Origin: Thamnaconus septentrionalis
Taxonomy: Eukaryota > Chordata > Actinopteri > Tetraodontiformes > Monacanthidae
Assembly: GCA_009823395.1 (NCBI GenBank)
Contig: CM020502.1
Coordinates: forward strand, 24,205,944 to 24,269,943
Reading direction: 5' to 3'
DNA: 64,000 bases
Part shown: positions 35,145 to 47,100 of the stretch, piece after piece
How the letters are laid out: every line of letters begins with the position of its first letter
Position numbering within the stretch: position 1 is the stretch's first letter
Position numbers and translations under genes: made by a program
The notes under the pieces: generated by a model
Databases searched by the model: none
What the model was told of the DNA's origin: nothing
Seen by the model: only the letters and a program-made list of their open reading frames with translations

Positions 35145-36233
35145 ATGGTGGTGGTGATGGTGATGAGCTCTCAGCCCCGCCTTCCAAAGGAAAAAAAAAA
35201 ACTGCATTTATTTTTAAAATGCACAATTGACTGTATAGATTCTAATCAAGCATTAAAAAAGGCCGTCTGGGTTAAAGTACTAGGTGTGTTTCAAGTTACG
35301 CGTTCTTCAAAGCCTCAGAGAATAAAGTTGTTGTTGTTTTTTTTAAAAATTATTTTATTATCAGATCACAATCTGCATCAAGAATTGGCGACTATTGTAA
35401 TTTAGTTGATGCAGGAAGGATGCAGCGCTCAACAATTTTTTTTATTTTTTTTGCATAAAACGAACCACACAATGAACACACAAAATATGCAAAGTCACAA
35501 AAAATACATACTGTGGGGAATGAATAAGTAAATAAGGCAGAAATGCAACTTATGAAACCAATACTGCACCAAGTAAAAACGTCAATAGACCAAGTACACA
35601 AGTCAACATTACTGCATTTACACATACATTTATACTACATATACTACAACTATGTGCCACATAGCAACATAAGGTTTCTAATGCACAGTGGTGGAAGTGA
35701 CACTTTGCAATAATGCAAAGTGTGTGCAATTAAAAAAAATATAAGCCACATTCACTTAATTTGGTCTTTGATCTCTCATACATAACCATCTGATTACAGT
35801 AAGTACAGTATGTAATGATAGTACTTACCTGTGGCTCGATTTAATTTGATTGACTGGCAAAGTGAGGAAAAGAAGTCCATGAAGGGAGTTTTTGTTTCGT
35901 ACAACAGAGTCTGTGCACAAGACGTATTTGAAAATTAAAAAATAAATAAATAAATAAAAAATCCAAAAACCAAAAACATTAATTTTAAGTTTTATAGTAG
36001 GTTCAGATCAGAAAAATTGCCCTCAAAAAGTCAGTGATGTTCCTCTCCTCGGTGTGGAAACAGAAAATAAATGTTCTCGACTAGCAGACAAAAAAGCCTG
36101 CCTCCCAGGTTGCTGAACACACACAGAAATCATTGATTAGCAGGCTAATGCCAGAGCTAATAGTCAGCCCCTTATATTTAGCTCCATCAGCTAAACTAAT
36201 GTTCTGTATCCTCCCAGAGTCTCAGAGGGAAGA

Positions 36234-36271
<38 letters not shown>

Positions 36272-36599
36272 GGCAAACAAGTGTACATTCTAAACAACCT
36301 GACGTTTTTCAGAGATTTGCAGGAAGGAAGTGCAGGAAAAGGAAGAAGGCAAATTCCAACAGATAACATGCAGAGGATGACAAATTAGACTCTGACCAAC
36401 CAAGTTTCCGACCTTTGTTTGGCTCCTGACTGTAAAGCAACACCAATTAGTATAACAGACTGACTGATTGATGACTTTGACAGGTTTGAGAGGCCAAAGA
36501 CAAGGAACTCTGAAATTACAAATAGCAATTGCACAGGAATCACTACAGCCTCAACAAGTAAGAAAAGAGGAAACCCAGTATGAATACAATCCAGTTATT
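32521..36599. other. Region between cacna2d4 5' end and dcp1b 3' end; no gene seen
   Basis: It should contain the cacna2d4 5' UTR and promoter (about 32.5-33 kb), but no defining motif was found. The rest holds a C/T-rich stretch (33830-34060), a (GA)n array, a (GAT/GGT)n tract at 35111-35165, A/T runs and a (TG)n tract at 36236-36270. Confidence 0.5.
34931..35018. repeat. Poly(A)/(GA)n microsatellite
   Basis: Two A runs, each followed by GA runs; the second GA run is about 50 bases. Confidence 0.95.
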
Positions 36600-38039
36600 T
36601 TTATTGTATTTTTTGACAGACGAAAACACACGCAGGTGCAAACAGATGGAAGAGTCTGACAGTGTTTAAAATGACAACATACATTCAAAGGGAAAACACA
36701 AAGTCTGACATGTTACTGCAGAAATGCTTGCGGTGAAAATACTGCTTTTCGTCATCTCAAATACAAAAATAGGCGAGAAAAAAAATATTTTTCTTTATAT
36801 TTTGCTGCTGGGCACCGGCTGGTAGCTGCTGCAGTGCATGGCTGTCTTAGTTTTAGCGTGGAGGCGGATAATTGGAAAACCCTGACCTCAATCAAATTCA
36901 ACGTTTCTTTCTAATTAAATGACCTCTAACTTTAACTGACCTGGGAAAGTTAGTTTGGCCACCTGATACAATAATAATAAAAAAAACACCCCTCACCACA
37001 AATATCTTGACATTTTTTTCCATTTTCATTTAAAAGAACTGTAAACTTCAATGATGATCGTATACTTTAAAAAAAAACCACAAAAAAAAACCCAAAACAA
37101 ATCCTATTATAAAAGCTTTAAAACTATTATTCAGCTCAAGTTTTTAGATATTTTACAGTTTATTTTTTGTGACAGAAAGAATTTGAAAAATAAACCGGAA
37201 ACTAGAATTCTAGGTGCAATATCGAAATGACAAAGCCGTGACTAGGTAAAAACACAGGAAAACTCCTGTGTAAGAGCTCTGGTTGAGGTAGTGCAGACTG
37301 ACGGTCCCCTGGACTTCCCTTGTAACTTCAAGTAACATGGATGCCATGTCAGCTTTTCCTAAACCATATCTGGGAAAAATTTATTTAAAAAATGGACAAC
37401 ACGAAAATAGTGCTGCAAAAATCTTAGCTCCTGTCTTTTAGCATCTCTTCCCGCAAGTACAGACTAAAACACATCGATCACAAAAAGTCAACAACCACGG
37501 TGACGACACGTCGACAGAACTTCAAATAAAACGCGAGGAGCGCGGATATGTTTCTTTTCAAGGAGGCAAACTCAGTCGAAATATGCTAGAACTTAGTTTA
37601 AAAGAATTACAAAAAGCAAGAAAACAACACTGCTAAATATTCAAACACATTCTTCCAGATGGGGTAAAAGCCATCAGCAAAAGTCAGCTTCAGTGGGGTT
37701 TGCAAATGATGTGACAGCTCCGAGAGCGGGAAGACTTGTGTGCCGAAGGGCCGGGAGGCCTGCTGGTGTTGCACAGCTGAGACCGGCAGGAGATAAATAG
37801 TCTGCTACGACTGGGTAAATAAAACCCTGTCTTCACCCTGTTAGATGGAGCACGAGATGCAAGCTGCATGGGACCAAACTACTGGTGGCACCAAAACTTT
37901 GTCTTTGCGATTGTGAAGGGTTAGTTACCGGAATATAAATGTTTAAAATTGTAATTGGACGCGCCAGGCGTGGAAGGTCAGGCCGTGAGGATTGAAGTCA
38001 GGGTCCGGAGGAAGCACTGAAGCCCTGCAGCTGGAGCCG
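36600..38039 (-). other. dcp1b: dcp1b 3' UTR (inferred)
   Basis: This is A/T-rich, non-coding sequence after the dcp1b stop on the minus strand. Minus-strand AATAAA hexamers are at 37380-37385, 37159-37164 and 36600-36605; which one is used cannot be told. Confidence 0.35.
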
Positions 38040-38105
38040 TCAGTACTTGTTGGCAAAGCGGCCGGCGTAGGCTTTGTAGATGGCGTCCAGGAAGTGGCTG
38101 TCGGT
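38040..38105 (-). CDS. dcp1b: dcp1b exon 10 (C-terminal helix and stop)
   Basis: It encodes TDSHFLDAIYKAYAGRFANK then Y and TGA at 38040-38042. With the end of exon 9 it forms the trimerisation helix. The acceptor is TTTGTGCAG. Confidence 0.92.
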   Translation of the reverse strand, partial: TDSHFLDAIYKAYAGRFANKY

Positions 38106-41100
38106 CTGCACAAACAACAAAAAAATACAATTAAACACATTGTCATGAAGTCGGAAGTGCCGACTGTCGACTGGAAGTACAGAAAGAGGAGGGGAGGAGC
38201 TCCACCTGGATCAGGTGCAGCAGCGTGGTTTGGAGCTGGCTTTTGGAAAGAACTGGGATCCCGTCCTGCTGCTGCTGCGGTGGTGGTGGTGGTCGGGTTA
38301 GGGTCAAGTGGGCGGGGCTACTCTCCTGCGGGAATCCCAGCAAGGCGGAGCTGGGCTTGGCCTGAGTAAACATGTTGGGCGACAGGAGCAGCTCAGGGGC
38401 CACGGTGGCCGGGATTCGCTGGGGGGAGATGACCTGGATGGAACGGGGAACCTCGTTACTTCTGAGAGACGGTGAGAGATTACAGAAGCAATATTGCAAT
38501 CAATTGGAAAAAAAAGCTCTGTTTGTCGGGGTAATTTATTTTTATGGTTGGTTTTTCAGAGTAATTTTTTTCTGATTTTCTGAGTGTTTGTTTCCAGTGT
38601 TTTTCAGAATAATTTTCTTTTCTGTTTTTCTGACTATTCTTTTTTCCCTGAGTTTAGAGAGCATCTGAAACAATCGCATCCATTCCTTTATTGAGAGCTG
38701 GATTTAATGGAAGCAAACATGGCCAGCCTGTTTAGTTTCATCAAGTTTTACTTTGACCTGGGTTTAAGACACTGGGAGATAGTCCTGTCTTTAAGTCACA
38801 TAGACGGTATTACCATTAGTTTGTCGACTTTATGCAGGCACCTGAGGACTTTGCGGTTGTTCAGTTGGAAAGCTCATTCAGATCTCCTCGACATAGTGAT
38901 GTTTCTCCAGGATCATATGGACATATATGGCATTAGCAGTAGCATGAATCAACATAGATCCACTGGAGTCTCTTGCAGATTGACAGTTTTCTCGCGGGAT
39001 TTCGAAGTACCACGATAATTCAGGAAAAAAAACAAAAACACGAAAAACAGGGCTGAAAAATGACCATGAAAAACATTTGTCATAAAAACAGAAAAAAGAA
39101 ATCACTCCAAGAAACGGGAAAAAAATAATTACCCCGGAAAACAGAGCTTTTTTTCCCCAAGTGAATGCAAGATGCTTCCGTGAGAGATGAGATGTTAACA
39201 GACTTTGACTTTTTTTCCTATTGTCACCTGAAACTGCAGCGCAGCTTTTTGACCACGTCGTCGCTGCCGCGCTCATGTTTGGAGATGAGCCCGGGGCCTG
39301 AGCTTGAGAAGGGCCCAGGAACCGAGGGGCGAGTCCCGGACTGGGCCGAGGGGGAGTGTGGGTAGCCAGGCTCTGCTCCTGCTGGACCAGCTGCAGCTTC
39401 TGCAGGAGCTCGTGAGGGGAGACCACACCTGGCATGTGAGGGGAATCTCCAACTGGCAAAATAAAAAAAACACTCATTAGAACAGAAGTCTTTCATCAGT
39501 TCACTTCTATACTTGCACACCTGTGTGTCGCTATTATCCAATTGTAAGTCTGTAACCGGAAGTGGTGCTACCTGCTGGCTGGCTGCCTTGCTGAGCCTCT
39601 GGCTGAGCCTCTGGCTGAGCTTTGGCCAGGCTGTAGCACAGATGCTGGCTTTGTTGCGCTTGAAGGTGAGGACACGGCGCTGGATCCACCATCACATGCC
39701 CCATGGGGAGCCGGGGGTCCTGCTGGAGGGGTGGGATGGGGCAACATGGGGTCATGGCAGCGGCAGAGGAGGAGGACGGAGGAAGAGGCTGAATTTGGAA
39801 CAATCTCTTGATTGGATCCGTCTGAAGCTCATGTTGTTGTTGTTGATGATGATGCTGCTGCTGCTGCTGCTGAGGGTGGTGATGATGATGATGGTGGTGA
39901 TGATGGAAGGGGAGATGTTGCGGCTGCTGCTGCTGCTGATTATGATGGAAGAGATGGTGATGGTGGTGATGCTCCAGCGGCACCCCGTTGTCACACAGCC
40001 TGTTCTCGGGGGACTCGGACACGGTCTGCAGCACTCCCACCCCGCTCCTCTGTCCCTGCATCAGCTTCTGGATGGCCGGGCAATGCTGCGGCTGGGCCGC
40101 TACCGCTACGTTGCCGCCATCTTTCCCCTTCTCGCCCTCTCTATGCGAGCACCCAAGCGCTGCGGCAGTGACGTCGCCAGAGCTGACAGCGCCCTCGTAC
40201 GTCAGCGTACGGGCGACGGGCAGACGGCCGGCTCTGCCCGCCGCCTCCTCCAGCGGCACAGCCAGAGGGGACGCCAGGTCAGGTTTTAATGGCGAGCGCT
40301 GGTGCTGTGTCTGGGAGGCGAACAGGGTGGCCAGGGAGAGAGGCTTGCGCTGAGCACCGTCACCGTCCTGGGAGTAACAACATGGTGAAGCAGAGAAGAA
40401 GCAGCAAGTGATTAGGAGAGCATATCAAGAATATAGGGCCTTTAATGGTTTAGAGTAAAGGTCCTTACACACCGGGAGCAAATTTGCGAGGCCAATAATT
40501 TGCTTTTTTTTTTTTTAACCCACTTGAAGTCAATGCGACCTTCCACACCAGCAGCGAATTTCCACAGAGTGAAAAAGCACCTCTTATTTTTTTGCTCTTG
40601 TGTCGAATTTCGCGGAGGCAAAAAAGCGACCGGCTGGACCTCTGACCAATCGAAATGATGCTGGCATGTCGATGACGTGCTGACATGACCTCAGACATGT
40701 AGCTAGCCGCCGTTCCGGATCAATAGTCTCTTGGTAATTTGTTCTCTCTCTTTGCAAACGTGGAGCCAGTTGACGGAGCGTTCCAACAAATTGTCTGACG
40801 GACATTCTAAAGTACTGGCGAAATTTCACTGGTTAAAATATCAGCCCCTGGATCGTTGTGTTGAACTCACCCATCTCCTCTCTCAAGAACAATATTGGGA
40901 GTCCCCAAAGACTTCTATTATTTTTTTTAATCCATTATCACCATGACATCATCACTTGAGGATGTAGTCGACTCCATTCTTCCTCCTTTGGCGTGAAAGA
41001 AAAAGCGCCAAACTTTATTCACTTCGCGAATTTTTTACGCATATCCGCCTGGCGCTAGGTGTGTACAGGAAAAATTTGCCAGCGAAAAATGTGTCACTTC

Positions 41101-44100
41101 GCCTATTGCCCGGTGTGTAAGGACCTCTAGAGTATTGACTGAGAATATGTGTGTGTGTGCGTGTGCGTGCTTGTTATACCTGAGCATTGGGTTTTACAGG
41201 TATTGGTTTGATCAGGTTGGGGTTTCCACTTAGAATGCTGCCTCCGATCTGCTTGGGCTCTGAGGTCGACTGGCCACGAGGGGAACAGATGGAGAAATTA
41301 TATGAAGAGGGGGAAAAAAACTGAGTCCAGTTTGCCTTTGACAGCGACGCCTAGTGGTCGGCAACTTCCATATCGATTGATACCTTGTCGTACTCCGTGC
41401 GCGCTTTGGTCAGCATCTGGATGATGTCCACCGCCTTGGCTTCGCCCCTTCCTCCTCCTCCTCCTCCTCCTCCTCCTCCTCCTCCTCCTCCTCCGCTGCC
41501 TCTTCCTCCTCCTCCTCCCGTCCTCCTCCTCCTCCTCCTCCTCCTCCTCCTCCGCTGCCTCTTCCTCCTCCTCTTCCTCCACCTCCTGGGGACAACCACC
41601 CTCCCTGAGACTGGGCCACGGTCTGCTCCAGCTGTGTCAGACTGCACACACACGCATGGAAAGGAGAGTCCATGTGTGAATAGGCAGAGCCACAAGAAAC
41701 AGGAATTAAACTGCACAAACAACAAGTAAAGACGTGGAATACATTTACCTTGTATGCTTAATCAGATTTGAGCAACATAAATATTGACTTTTTTTTTTTC
41801 CAAATTGCTCTTTCATTCATTAGTAATTTGCTGGCTTTAGGCCACTGATCCATTACTACAATCCATCACAAATTACTTTTGTCTTGTTTTTGATAAAGAT
41901 CTTAAAACAATTTCTCAGCAAGAACAGCTCACAACTTTACAAATCAGATTAGGAAAAAAATAAAATAAAATCTCATTTTGGTTTGTTTTGCTTAAACGAC
42001 TTTGACACAGACTTTGTGGCTGCGAGAGCACTTACGTCTTCATTCTCTGGGCAATGCGTTGACAGTCGCCCTTATCGTAGAACCAGATCCCATGGATAAC
42101 CACTAAAGAATGGAGAAAGACCAGGGAGGTGAACTTTGGAAAATGTTTTCAGGAACATTAATGGAGTAAAAGGTCTTACGGCAGACAAATGCTGAACTAA
42201 TCAAATTAGTGGCTGAAATGTAGAAATTGCCTGTTGATATTTTAAATGCAGTGGCCACTAAGGTCAGCAGACAGAACGACGAGCGCTCAGACCTGCCGCG
42301 ACCGCAAAATCAAATAAATTCAGATGCGCCACCATCCACCTCTGCTGCTGTGACGTCAAGGCAGGCCGGGACGGGAAGGTTCTATTATTAGCCCCGACTG
42401 GTTCTTAATCCTGAGGTTTACACTGACTCATTTCCCCGCGGGGACCCAAGCCAACGGTGCCATTATGGGCCCCAGGAGGCTTTGGAACTACATAAACACT
42501 GTATTCAAGGGAGAGGGAAGAAAGAAAAAAAAGAGAGAGACAACACCGATAGACATTTGTCACAGGATTACGCTGTAGGAATTACGCTGTGATATGTTGC
42601 GATAGCTTGTTAAATTTAGACTTTGTTCCTGCTCACTGGTTGGCAGAGGCCCAAAATTTGTTACCAGGAAAAATGTAAATGGAAAAAAATTAAAAATAAA
42701 GGAATAGTTGGACCTCTATTATCCCCCTCAAGTAATCCAAAAAATGTGAGCAACATTTTTTGGATTAGATCCACTGACATTGATGGATGGATGGATGGAT
42801 GGACAAGTACTTTATTCATCCCCTTCCGGGGATTTCCTGAATCGTGAAGGTTTGGTACTGAAACAAGATTTTTTAATACAAACTCCTCAGTTCAAAGGAT
42901 GACTCACTGGATTAAAGTTTTCCTGAATAAAAACACACTCTCAAACTCTCTCAAAAATGACAAGTTAGGGATGAAAACAGGCAAAATATTAAGTTAGAAT
43001 TGAAAACTTTAACAGAAACAAATGCCGGTCGGTCAGAGTGGGCTCTGCCACCGCTCTTATCTAATACGTACACATTCCCACACAGACAGACGCGCACATA
43101 AATACACACACTTGGCTACGAGGCTGGACGAGCCACTCTGGGGTCAGTGTGGATGGGGAGGAGGGGGACGGACGGACACACAGAGTCCCTCTGAGCCTGG
43201 GAAAGTCTGCCGCGTACTAAATAAGTCACTGCGGTGGGAGCCTGTCTGGTGGAGCCGCTCAGTCACAAAGGCGGCGGGGAGTCAGGCTGCTTGACAGGGA
43301 CGAAGAGGCGACAGAGTCGGAGAGCTGGAAAACAGGCTGAAAAATACGAGTGAGACGGATGAAAAACTCGAGAGGAGTGCGAGAAGTGCGCTCGAGTCGA
43401 GAGGGGGGGGATTACTGACTGAGTCGGTCCGTCATGAGCTCGGCTCTGTCAGGAAACGCACGGAGCTTTGTCACTGGCTGAGATTGATGGCGAGCACAAA
43501 ATAGCAAGGCGAGAAACTGATTTACAACAAAATCCCCGTCATCCAGAAACAGAAGAGAAAGGAAGGGGAAAAACGAAGACACCGTTCCAGAGGAAAGACT
43601 AAACACGAGCTGCTCCAGCAATCAGCGGGAGAGAGACCAAGTGAGCAAGAGAGAGGAGCCACCAGCCACTAGCACCGACAAGAGGTGGCCACTAGGTTGA
43701 AGTTTTAAGGGTGACGCACGGACCGACGTCGCCAAGGGAGAAACATCTCGGCCAGCTTCTGAGGAGTAAAGGAGCCTGTTGAATGCGCACACGAGTGGAC
43801 AAAATGACCAAATAGACCACAAAGTGGGACCAAAGAGAAGATTTTTGTGGAGGAAGGACTTGAAATCTTTTGCAAACTGGAGTTGGACTTCAGGCTGAAC
43901 ATGTTTCAATCCAAGTCCTACACTTTTTCTTGGAGCTTTCCATTTTTAGTCTGTCGTCACAGAACTTTCATAGTTGTTTCATGGACTTATTTATAGAGCC
44001 GTTCATGATTAATTAAGTACATTTTCACAGCAGTTGCGGGAAGGTGTTGCTATTCCTGAAGTCTGTATTTAGATTCCTGACAGCCCGCCGGAGGCGCTGT

Positions 44101-47100
44101 TACAGTAACTCGCATCCAAACTTGGAATCATCATCGTCTGACAAAGACCCTCCTAAGTTCCTTTGTATGTATGCGTGAGGAGTAATTATATAAATATAAA
44201 AATTCTTCACAGTTACTGAGGAAACCGAAGAATGTGGTGACTTACTTATGACGCACATGTCACCAAATAATTTTTGTGCTTATGCTGGACTCATCCAGGG
44301 GCCCAATGACAGCCAGAACGTCTGCACATCTTTGTTGCTTTTGAAGAGGAAAAAACATTTTCACGGAGGAAAAAGTCACAGGGCCTAAAGCATCACTTCC
44401 TTTTAATCCCTTTGAATTTCTAGAGGTGAAAGCCGAACGTCGATTGAGAAACTCGGAATCGACACAAAGACTAAAAGAGGAGCTCCAGTACAAAGGAACC
44501 ATGCTGAGGCGCCTGTTTCAGAGAAAGCCCAAGCATGAGAGACTGGAGGAGGAACCTGAGGTCAGATTTAAAGGCTTGCTGGTGTCGGAAAAAGAGCTTG
44601 GATACACATACATCCGGCCTGGAGGTAAGACTTAATGTGGAAGCAGGGAATAAATCATCCATGGTAACACAAATTCTAAGGAAATTTAACAAGGCCAAAA
44701 AAACAACAACTTTAAATTGCAAGTAATGATTTAATTTTATGATTACCAGTCTGCTGCTAATTAATGGATGAATCAGATCTATTATAAGGTTCTATTACAC
44801 AGTAATGGACTTTTCTCATGACTCACGAGACTTAAAAGCAGCAAATCATTAGAGACACAGAGACACTTCTCACAGGAATTAAGAAGGTTTCAATAACAAT
44901 AATTTCTCTTTGGGAGTTTCACCAATGCAATCTGCAATGTCAAGGACACAACTACTTCATATAGGCCCCCCCCCCCCGGTAAAATATGTTACATAACACT
45001 TATAGCGCACCAAACCAGCAAACACATTGAATAAAGGTGCTCACTGGGCCAAGCTTGCAGATGTTTCACCGAGTGGTAAACAAACCGTTGTGTGTCTGAA
45101 GCAGAAAAATTCTCTTCTCTGCGTCTGGCCCCCGTTCTGCCACGTATCTCCGCAGTATATTTTTGGCCCTGGGTGCCACTTTGTGCCAACTGCCATTCCA
45201 GGAAGTAACGGCAGCACTGAGAGCTAAATGTTTGTTTAATGATAAGATTCCACGGCTCTTGCACACAAGGGTCATGACACGGTGGGACTGGCAGCAGTAC
45301 CGACAGCCTGGGGGCCGGGCAAGTTTTACAGATCAGATATTTGGCAGTGAGAGGAACAAGAAGGAAGAGGGGAAAAAAACTTCCTCAACTCATTCCCATT
45401 TGTAAGATGGGTTCTCAGGAAGAGATTCCTGTGTGCCACACATGCTGCCATCTGGTAAATGTTGCTCATTGTTGACTCTCTCATTCCATCTTTGGACGGC
45501 TCAACGTTCTGATGTTTCTTAGATCGAATCATAATTTGGCCAAAACTGATACAAAAAACATTAACCTTAGAATGCCATTTGATAGGTTGTTTGGTAAAAC
45601 AGTTTTCCTGAGGGGTGTCATTAGAGAACTCATCACATCATAGAAGGGATGATTTCCAGAGCACAATACGGGTGATTCAATGTCCTGGGTGTGGTTGAAT
45701 TTGTAATCACTGCTGTTAATATTACAAGTCTTATGTCACTGAGCCCTTGAGATGTTTTGTTTTGTTTTCAAAGTGTCGGTAAGACGGCTAAGGCGCAGCA
45801 GTAAGAGGACCGGAGAAGGCACAAGAAGGCCACGCTATCTAAATACAGACATTCCACCTGAGCCTGTTCAAGAGCATAGGACAGGAAGTAGGATGGAGGG
45901 AGGCAGGGAGGGGGAGGCGTGCGGGACAGTGTGTGTCATTGATTCCTGAGTGAGTGTGTGTACGGTATCAGTGGCTGCTGGGCTGTATCTAATCTCAGCT
46001 CCCTGAGTTTGTTGAGCTGTCAGGCCCTTCTCCCACAGGCACATTCTTTGTCGTGTAAGGCAGATGTTGGTCTCCCGAAGGAGACGCGCTGACAGAAGCC
46101 GAGCCGCCACAATACCTCTGCTCCTTATAAGGACCAAACGTTTCCCGCTCAAGCAAACAATGCACAGCAAACGTTCCTGACCCTATCAAATTGCTCATCT
46201 TTAATCTCGTCTTCTTCCTGTGCCTATAAATACACCTGTCTTTTTTTTTTCTTAATGTGCTTATGTTGCTGCCAGGACTTCCAGGCGCTGAAAGTGAAAA
46301 CTAGCCAGCACACTTCACCGGAAGGTTTACAGAAACGTTAATTGATGTGCAGAGCGTCTGCAACTCCCAAATAAACACTGCACTGAAGCCAAGATACTCT
46401 AATTAATCCGGCAGTTGTTTAATTGCTGTGGTTGATGAGTTTAAAGATATACTGAAAAATTCTTGCATGCCATAATTGACAACTGGTAAAAACAAAATGT
46501 ATGAAAACTATAAAAGCAATATGAGCACCAGTAACTAATGGTAGTGCAAAACACCAGTATAAATTTCTTACATCTGGCATTGAGGTAAAGCAGGAAAGGA
46601 TGCTGCAGCTGGAAATCCAGGTCTTTGGTAATTGGCTCTGTCAAGTTCTCCATACTGAGCCTGTTCATGATGGTGAAACCATGTCTTGGAGATGCCAGTC
46701 TAGAGAGAAGGGAGCAGAACATGAAAAAAAAAAAAATGTGCAAAGGGTGATTAATACAGAGTCAATCGCATGTACTATGTAACATGTATGTATGGTTTGG
46801 CCACACAAGTAAACTCTGAAATACCAGCTCCATCTATTTACCTGGTGTAGATAAAAAGGGTCCCCTCCACCTCAGTCTTCTCCTAGAGAGAAGAAACAGG
46901 ACACGAATGTGATATTACATAAAAAGTACAGAACCGACTTCATCACGTTTACATGCTTGTATGTATTGAGTTGCTGCCGTGTGATTGGCTGATTGGCAAC
47001 GAGTGTAAACAAGCAATTGCACGTTTTACCTAATCAAGCAGCCGGTGTGAAACACACGTGACTTCCTGAAAACTACATTAGACGTTTAAAAAAATATGGA

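Noticed and set aside
35111..35165. Poly-Met/Val frame
   Set aside because: Translation of a (GAT/GGT)n tract.
41298..41725. Poly-Glu/poly-Arg frames overlapping dcp1b exon 5
   Set aside because: They are alternative frames through the (GGA)n array, not separate genes.
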